From assembly GCA_913041025.1 (NCBI GenBank), contig CAJWGQ010000115.1, positions 1-9,255 of the forward strand: a stretch of DNA of 9,255 nucleotides. Direction: 5' to 3'. The notes under the pieces were generated by a model. The model had not been told where the DNA came from. It was given only the letters and a program-made list of their open reading frames with translations, and did no database searches. Both the position numbers and the translations under genes were made by a program. The first letter of the stretch is position 1, and each line of letters opens with the position of its first letter. Below are positions 5,506-9,255 of this stretch, in pieces. The DNA comes from an uncultured Gammaproteobacteria bacterium. Lineage in GTDB: Bacteria; Pseudomonadota; Gammaproteobacteria; Pseudomonadales; Azotimanducaceae_A.

Positions 5506-5847
5506 ATGACCAAACAAATTGATTGGCTTTATTTTCGCAAAGGCTGAACAAGTTGCACAAAAGCTTCTAAGTTTATAGAAGCCAGCAAAATCGAGATCAC
5601 AGAAACAGTTCCTGCTAGCAGAAAACTGCAGCGGGAAGATGCCTTGAAGCTGTTAAAAAAGGCCAACAAGCTTACAGTTGCCAAAGGCAAGAAAGTCGTG
5701 GAATTTTCTGGAAAAGAAAAGACATCGGAAGACGCCGTTATGGCAATGCTTGGCAGCACCGGAAACCTGAGAGCGCCTACCGCAGTAGTCGGTAAAAATC
5801 TTTTGGTCGGTTTTAACGAAGAAGCATACCAGTCAGTCTTCGTCTGA
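5506..5847 (+). CDS. ArsC-family selenoprotein with in-frame TGA (Sec) and UxxC motif
   Basis: Read from ATG at 5506, with AAGGA six bases before it, the frame meets TGA at 5545-5547 and then stays open to a TGA stop at 5845-5847, giving 113 residues. Position 14, the TGA, falls in RKG-U-TSC, so selenocysteine with Cys17 makes a U-x-x-C redox motif. This is where ArsC/Spx-like thioredoxin-fold proteins keep their N-terminal catalytic Cys. The remainder fits that fold: helix TKASKFIEASKIEI after the motif, then LRAPTAVVGKNLLVGFNEEAY (88-108) with the cis-proline Pro91 and the VGF-EEAY ending typical of ArsC-like proteins. Members with Cys or Sec at this site are known, to my recollection annotated as ArsC family (seleno)protein. 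The likely role is a cytoplasmic thiol/selenol oxidoreductase; true arsenate reduction is not shown, and no ars genes lie nearby. The gene stands alone between divergent and convergent neighbours. A conventional call would wrongly keep only 5644-5847. Confidence 0.88.
5553..5588 (+). promoter_or_regulatory. Predicted bacterial SECIS element
   Basis: Directly downstream of the TGA, GCTTCTA (5563-5569) pairs perfectly with TAGAAGC (5576-5582) to close the six-base loop AGTTTA (5570-5575). A lower helix TTGC (5553-5556) with GCAA (5585-5588) can extend it across a small internal loop. The loop begins 22 bases after the TGA and has G at its second position. Bacterial SECIS elements read by SelB are known to need a stem-loop about 16-37 bases after UGA with a G in the first two loop positions. 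The match therefore supports selenocysteine insertion at 5545-5547. It lies within the coding sequence, as is usual in bacteria. Confidence 0.78.
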
Positions 5848-5869
5848 AAATTTAACCGATCAGGGTTTG

Positions 5870-6616
5870 CTAATAAGCCTCGACGTTATTTTCGAAAGAA
5901 AATCCCCCTGGCGACATGACAAGCCTATGTCTGTCGCCTGCAGCGTCTGCATCCCAATCACCATATCCCGCATCACCTTTCCACATGGCGACTCGATCGC
6001 CATCGGAAGCCTTCACAACTCTCGTCTCGTACACCTTGGGAGTTGTCTTTGAAAAGTGATCCAGGACATCATCGGTCTTTTCATATAAGGAAAGGTGGTG
6101 CAGTGTTATCCAAGTCGGCGGCACCAAGTCAATATCCCCGGCAGAATGTTTCGCGAGCGCATCCGAGGGCTTTATCCATTGATGATCTTTAATCTCACCC
6201 TCATCAATTTCTACCGACTTCACACCTGTCGACTTCGCGATAAAAAACCAAGTAGCAAATCGTTTTTGAGGGCCTGGGGGAGGCGTCCAATGAGCAAAAT
6301 GAATAAAATCCGCTGAGTCAACCGAGATGCCAGTTTCCTCTTTAGTTTCTCGAACCGCTGCTGCACGCGCCGCAAACTCCAAGTCATTTTCTTCACCATA
6401 GTCCTCTGGATCAATCTTTCCTCCAGGAAAAACCCACATTCCACCAAAAGTGATTTTGGAATTCTTTTTCAACATCAGGACTTCATAACTTTGTTCTGCC
6501 TCTCGAAGCAGAACCACGGTCGCCGCAGGGATTGGAGGAAGTATACCCTCCTCGGATTCGCTACGCGCATCGATGTTACCGTACATATCATTCTTATGTT
6601 GTTTGTCCTGTGTCAT
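5870..6616 (-). CDS. Nudix hydrolase, NUDT19-like type with long Nudix box
   Basis: This 248-residue protein is a predicted Mg2+-dependent Nudix pyrophosphohydrolase. The fold opens with PPIPAATVVLLRE (27-39). The Nudix region runs from FPGGKIDPED (63-72) to VRETKEETGI (88-97), with the metal-binding Glu residues at 90, 93 and 94. The stretch between the GG and the REx2EE core is longer than in MutT, and an acidic insert (DYGEENDLEF) displaces the first Glu of the canonical box. This longer box, the WTPPPGPQKRFATWFF segment (109-124) and the extra C-terminal half recall the NUDT19-like group, whose characterised members act on CoA derivatives. A link to acyl-CoA is therefore possible but unproven. 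The start at 6616 follows GGGAG by six bases. It lies 13 bases after the third PhyH gene's stop, so the two are one operon and probably share a function. Confidence 0.87.
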   Translation of the reverse strand: MTQDKQHKNDMYGNIDARSESEEGILPPIPAATVVLLREAEQSYEVLMLKKNSKITFGGMWVFPGGKIDPEDYGEENDLEFAARAAAVRETKEETGISVDSADFIHFAHWTPPPGPQKRFATWFFIAKSTGVKSVEIDEGEIKDHQWIKPSDALAKHSAGDIDLVPPTWITLHHLSLYEKTDDVLDHFSKTTPKVYETRVVKASDGDRVAMWKGDAGYGDWDADAAGDRHRLVMSPGGFSFENNVEAY

Positions 6617-6629
6617 GTCTTACTCCCAG

Positions 6630-7580
6630 TTAAACCTCTAAGCGCTGCTCTCTAGCAAACTCTATCGAATATTCTTCACTAGAATTTTTTACCTCATCCG
6701 TCCAATCATCCCACATTTCATGTGTCGAAGGCTTGGTACGATTCTCATTCAATTGGTCATTCCAAAAATCGGCCAGTATCGCCTCCCGGATCGTATTCGA
6801 GTAATTGTGCCCGGCCATATGAGCTGTCCTGTGATGCCAAAACACAAGGTCTCCACTTTGCCCCCAACACTCGACAGCTTTTACTTCCTTGTTCAGCCGA
6901 ACGATTTCTTTCAAGTACTCTGGCGTGTGGCTAATTCCTTTAAACGCGGGAAGATGATCGTAATAAGGTATTCGAGGCTGATCGTAACGGTGTACGAATT
7001 TAGAAAATAGTGATTTATGAGAGCCAGGCCAGACTTTAAAAGCGCCACCATCTTCTGGTGTATCGGCAATCAGACCTACCACACCAAGCTGGAACGGATG
7101 TCCGTCTGTATGACAAAGATCTGGCTCCCTCGGTTTGTCGCCATAAGGCAAAGTAAAGTAAACCCCACGGGCTCCCTCCGTCCCTAAAGCCGGATCAGTC
7201 GGCCCACCAGGCCAGGCTGGACCGCTCGCCCCCATCGGCTTGCCTTCAACAACTGCTTGTCGAAGATCCCCGCCAATTAGCTGCCGAGCAATCTCACAGA
7301 TCTCCTCGGAGTAAATTAATTGGATAGCAGACTCCGCGACTCCGAGGTTCCTGTTTAACCACCGATACCCATCTCTAAAGTCAGTCGACTCGGCGGATTG
7401 TAAATCGGATCCAAAAGGACCTATGTGAGTTGCCGAAATCTCTCTTTTTAGAGAAGCATTTTTGGGAAGACTTTCCCACATTCGATCCTGCAACTCTGAA
7501 CACAGTTGCTTGTCCATTACCCCCGGGACAAGCAGATATCCGTTTGCTTTAAAAAAACCAATTTGTTCAGAATCTAACAT
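6630..7580 (-). CDS. Phytanoyl-CoA dioxygenase (PhyH) family protein 3
   Basis: This 316-residue predicted Fe(II)/2-oxoglutarate oxygenase is the longest of the three here. The triad is His157 and Asp159 in LCHTDGHPFQLG, and distal His254 in HHRTAHMAGHNYS. Arg265 (TIREAIL) is the likely 2-oxoglutarate ligand, and AFKVWPGSHKSLF (180-192) is the conserved middle strand. Before the HxD motif there is a glycine/proline-rich insert (GASGPAWPGGPTDPALGTEGARG, split here by residues 117-139) not seen in the other two. Its tail is rich in acidic residues and tryptophan (MWDDWTDEVKNSSEEYS). The ATG at 7580 gives the standard opening MLDSEQIGFFKANGYLLVPG, though the ribosome site is weak. The gene is first in an operon with a Nudix hydrolase and is divergent from choline dehydrogenase over 84 bases. 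The substrate is unknown, and the low similarity to its neighbours argues for a separate role. Confidence 0.9.
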   Translation of the reverse strand: MLDSEQIGFFKANGYLLVPGVMDKQLCSELQDRMWESLPKNASLKREISATHIGPFGSDLQSAESTDFRDGYRWLNRNLGVAESAIQLIYSEEICEIARQLIGGDLRQAVVEGKPMGASGPAWPGGPTDPALGTEGARGVYFTLPYGDKPREPDLCHTDGHPFQLGVVGLIADTPEDGGAFKVWPGSHKSLFSKFVHRYDQPRIPYYDHLPAFKGISHTPEYLKEIVRLNKEVKAVECWGQSGDLVFWHHRTAHMAGHNYSNTIREAILADFWNDQLNENRTKPSTHEMWDDWTDEVKNSSEEYSIEFAREQRLEV

Positions 7581-7606
7581 GGAATCACTTTCTTATAGTG
7601 ACGACT

Positions 7607-7615
7607 ATTCTAGCA
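7607..7615 (-). promoter_or_regulatory. Candidate extended -10 promoter for PhyH 3/Nudix operon
   Basis: The minus strand shows TGCTAGAAT (complement of 7607-7615), an extended -10 with TGN followed by TAGAAT. No good -35 exists at the usual distance (TTTTAG at best), but extended -10 promoters can do without one. Transcription would begin about 20 bases upstream of the 7580 ATG. A second possible -10, TATAAG (complement of 7592-7597), lies closer to the gene. Confidence 0.35.
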
Positions 7616-7664
7616 CGGTCCAAATTCGCCTAAAATTGTCAGGACTTCTCAATATTTGCGCTCT

Positions 7665-9255
7665 ATGTCCAAAAAACCTGATGCAATCTTCGACTACATC
7701 GTCATCGGGGCCGGCTCTGCCGGCTGTGTGATCGCTTCTCGTCTAGCTGAAAACGATGATGTACGAGTTTTATTGATCGAAGCGGGCGGCCGGGATAATC
7801 GTTTGAGCATCAAGATGCCGTCGGCATTTTATATGCCACTCCACGATCAAAAAATAAATTGGGGATACTATAGCGAACCGGAACCCGGTTTGGACTATAG
7901 AAGGGTTCACTGCCCACGAGGAAAGGTTTTGGGGGGGTCGTCTTCGATTAACGGGATGGTTTATATTCGAGGAAACCGAAAAGACTTTGACAATTGGGAA
8001 AGACTCGGGGCGACTGGGTGGGGCTATGATTCCGTCTTACCCTACTTTAAAAAATCACAAAGGGCCGACCTGCTCAACCAAAGCCACCGCTACAAAGGCC
8101 ATGATGGGCCTCTCGCGACTACAACCGGTTCAATGAAAAACCCACTTTACGCAGCATTTCTTGAAGCTACTCGATCGGCAGGATTTCCTTTAAACGAAGA
8201 CGTAAATGGGGAGCATCAGGAAGGATTTGGTCCAATGCCAATGACCGTAGACCAAGGCATCAGAGCTTCCACCTACCATTCATTCATTTCCAAGAAAAAT
8301 AAAACAAATCTTATAATTTCAACCAATTCTCTTGTTAACAAGTTATTGATACAAGAGGGTGTGGCAAAAGGGGTCAGTTACACAAAAGCCAACAGACAAT
8401 TAAATGTGAGGGCAAACAGAGAAATTATTTTGTGCGCAGGAGCAATAAACTCACCCCAGATTCTTATGCTGTCTGGAATAGGAAGAGCACAGGACCTAAG
8501 AGATCTCGGAATAGAGGTGCACTGTGACCTACCCGGGGTGGGTCAAAACCTGATGGATCATCTGGAAGTTTATGTCCAACAAGCAAGCCTACTCCCTATT
8601 TCACTGCACTCTCACCTCGGGTGGCTTGGCAAAGGACTTATCGGCACGAAGTGGCTAGCCACCCGAAAAGGTCTAGGAGCAACCAACCATTTCGAAGCTG
8701 GCGGATTTATCAAAAGCGACCCTGAACTGGACTACCCTGACATTCAATTTCATTTTCTGCCTGTAGCCATGTCATATGATGGCAAGGTTAAAGCTAGCCA
8801 ACATGGGTTTCAGGTACATACCGGGCCGATGCTCTCAAAAAGTCGAGGCTCGATAAAGCTAGCAAGTTCGGACCCTAAAGATCAGCCTAAAATTCGATTC
8901 AACTATATGTCTCATGAAGAGGATTTTGTCGTGTTTCGTAAAGCCATCAGGACGGCGAGATCCCTTTTCCAACAGGCGCCCTTTGACGGCATAAGAGGGA
9001 AAGAACTCAATCCAGGCGAGGACTTTCAGTCAGATGATGAGCTAAACGCGTTTGTAAGAAATAACGCGGAAAGCGCTTATCACCCCTGCGGAACATGCAG
9101 GATGGGTGTCGATGAAGACTCTGTGGTAGATCCTTGTGCGCGAGTAAAAGGCATAAACAACCTGAGAGTCGCAGATGCTTCCATATTCCCACAAATCACG
9201 AATGGCAATCTAAACGCCCCGACGATAATGGTCGCAGAGCGAATAGCCGACCTAA
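7665..9255 (+). CDS. betA: Choline dehydrogenase (GMC oxidoreductase), 3' truncated
   Basis: The gene runs from ATG at 7665 beyond the right edge, with 530 residues visible. It is a glucose-methanol-choline FAD enzyme and matches the BetA type. The FAD-binding start is FDYIVIGAGSAGCVIASRL, GMC signature 1 is RGKVLGGSSSINGMVYIRG, and signature 2 is GAINSPQILMLSGIG. The catalytic His lies in YHPCGTCRMG and the active-site Asn in NGNLNAPTIM. Sections such as NHFEAGGFIKS, DIQFHFLPVAM, FNYMSHEEDF and the C-terminal FPQITNGNLNAPT closely follow E. coli BetA as I remember it. BetA oxidises choline to betaine aldehyde at the inner membrane and feeds glycine betaine synthesis. No betB or betI is seen here, but they could lie to the right. 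There is no clear Shine-Dalgarno site before the ATG, so initiation may be weak or leaderless-like. Only the last few codons should be missing. Confidence 0.87.
   Translation, partial: MSKKPDAIFDYIVIGAGSAGCVIASRLAENDDVRVLLIEAGGRDNRLSIKMPSAFYMPLHDQKINWGYYSEPEPGLDYRRVHCPRGKVLGGSSSINGMVYIRGNRKDFDNWERLGATGWGYDSVLPYFKKSQRADLLNQSHRYKGHDGPLATTTGSMKNPLYAAFLEATRSAGFPLNEDVNGEHQEGFGPMPMTVDQGIRASTYHSFISKKNKTNLIISTNSLVNKLLIQEGVAKGVSYTKANRQLNVRANREIILCAGAINSPQILMLSGIGRAQDLRDLGIEVHCDLPGVGQNLMDHLEVYVQQASLLPISLHSHLGWLGKGLIGTKWLATRKGLGATNHFEAGGFIKSDPELDYPDIQFHFLPVAMSYDGKVKASQHGFQVHTGPMLSKSRGSIKLASSDPKDQPKIRFNYMSHEEDFVVFRKAIRTARSLFQQAPFDGIRGKELNPGEDFQSDDELNAFVRNNAESAYHPCGTCRMGVDEDSVVDPCARVKGINNLRVADASIFPQITNGNLNAPTIMVAERIADL

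Noticed and set aside
5328..5513. A 61-codon minus-strand reading frame before PhyH gene 2
   Set aside because: It starts at TTG without a ribosome site, shows no recognisable family, overlaps the selenoprotein promoter and start, and looks like a chance frame.
5545..5547. TGA as a pseudogene stop or a sequencing error
   Set aside because: The open frame, precise position at the redox site, SECIS-like stem-loop and intact remainder fit selenocysteine much better, although only resequencing and homology search can settle it.
5644..5847. A 67-codon gene starting at TTG on the plus strand
   Set aside because: It is the C-terminal part of the selenoprotein. There is no ribosome site before it, and the preceding sequence in frame completes the fold and active site.

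Overview
The window looks like a piece of a bacterial chromosome of moderate GC content, densely packed with metabolic genes. It most resembles a marine-type gammaproteobacterium. The reasons are a choline dehydrogenase of the BetA type, several phytanoyl-CoA dioxygenase (PhyH) family oxygenases, an exported dienelactone hydrolase, and a selenoprotein gene, which implies that the host inserts selenocysteine. The taxonomic call is inference. No rRNA, tRNA, mobile element or CRISPR array was seen.

Layout from left to right: the 3' end of an ABC exporter ATPase (+, 3-278); an exported dienelactone hydrolase (+, 346-1170); a tight minus-strand operon of two paralogous four-helix membrane proteins, both with TTG starts, followed by a 49-residue single-pass membrane microprotein (2412 down to 1190); a Gfo/Idh/MocA oxidoreductase (-, 3495-2512) divergent from a first PhyH-like dioxygenase (+, 3613-4422); a second PhyH-like dioxygenase (-, 5317-4433) converging on the first over a strong hairpin; a selenoprotein of the ArsC/thioredoxin-fold type (+, 5506-5847); a two-gene minus operon of a third PhyH-like dioxygenase and a Nudix hydrolase (7580 down to 5870); and a choline dehydrogenase (betA-like, +, 7665 to beyond the window end).

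The main discovery is the selenoprotein. A conventional gene call sees only a 67-codon fragment from 5644. Reading through an in-frame TGA at 5545-5547 gives a 113-residue protein with a U-x-x-C redox motif in the position of the catalytic Cys of ArsC-like proteins. It has a perfect Shine-Dalgarno site and start codon. A 7-bp stem with a six-base loop carrying G at its second position starts 15 bases after the TGA, as expected for a bacterial SECIS element. TGA is used as an ordinary stop by the neighbouring PhyH gene, so general recoding is not the explanation.

The genes do not form one obvious pathway. Three Fe(II)/2-oxoglutarate oxygenases, a sugar or dihydrodiol type dehydrogenase, a hydrolase and choline dehydrogenase together suggest catabolism of small organic compounds such as osmolytes, lipids or aromatic-ring products, but no substrate can be named from sequence alone.
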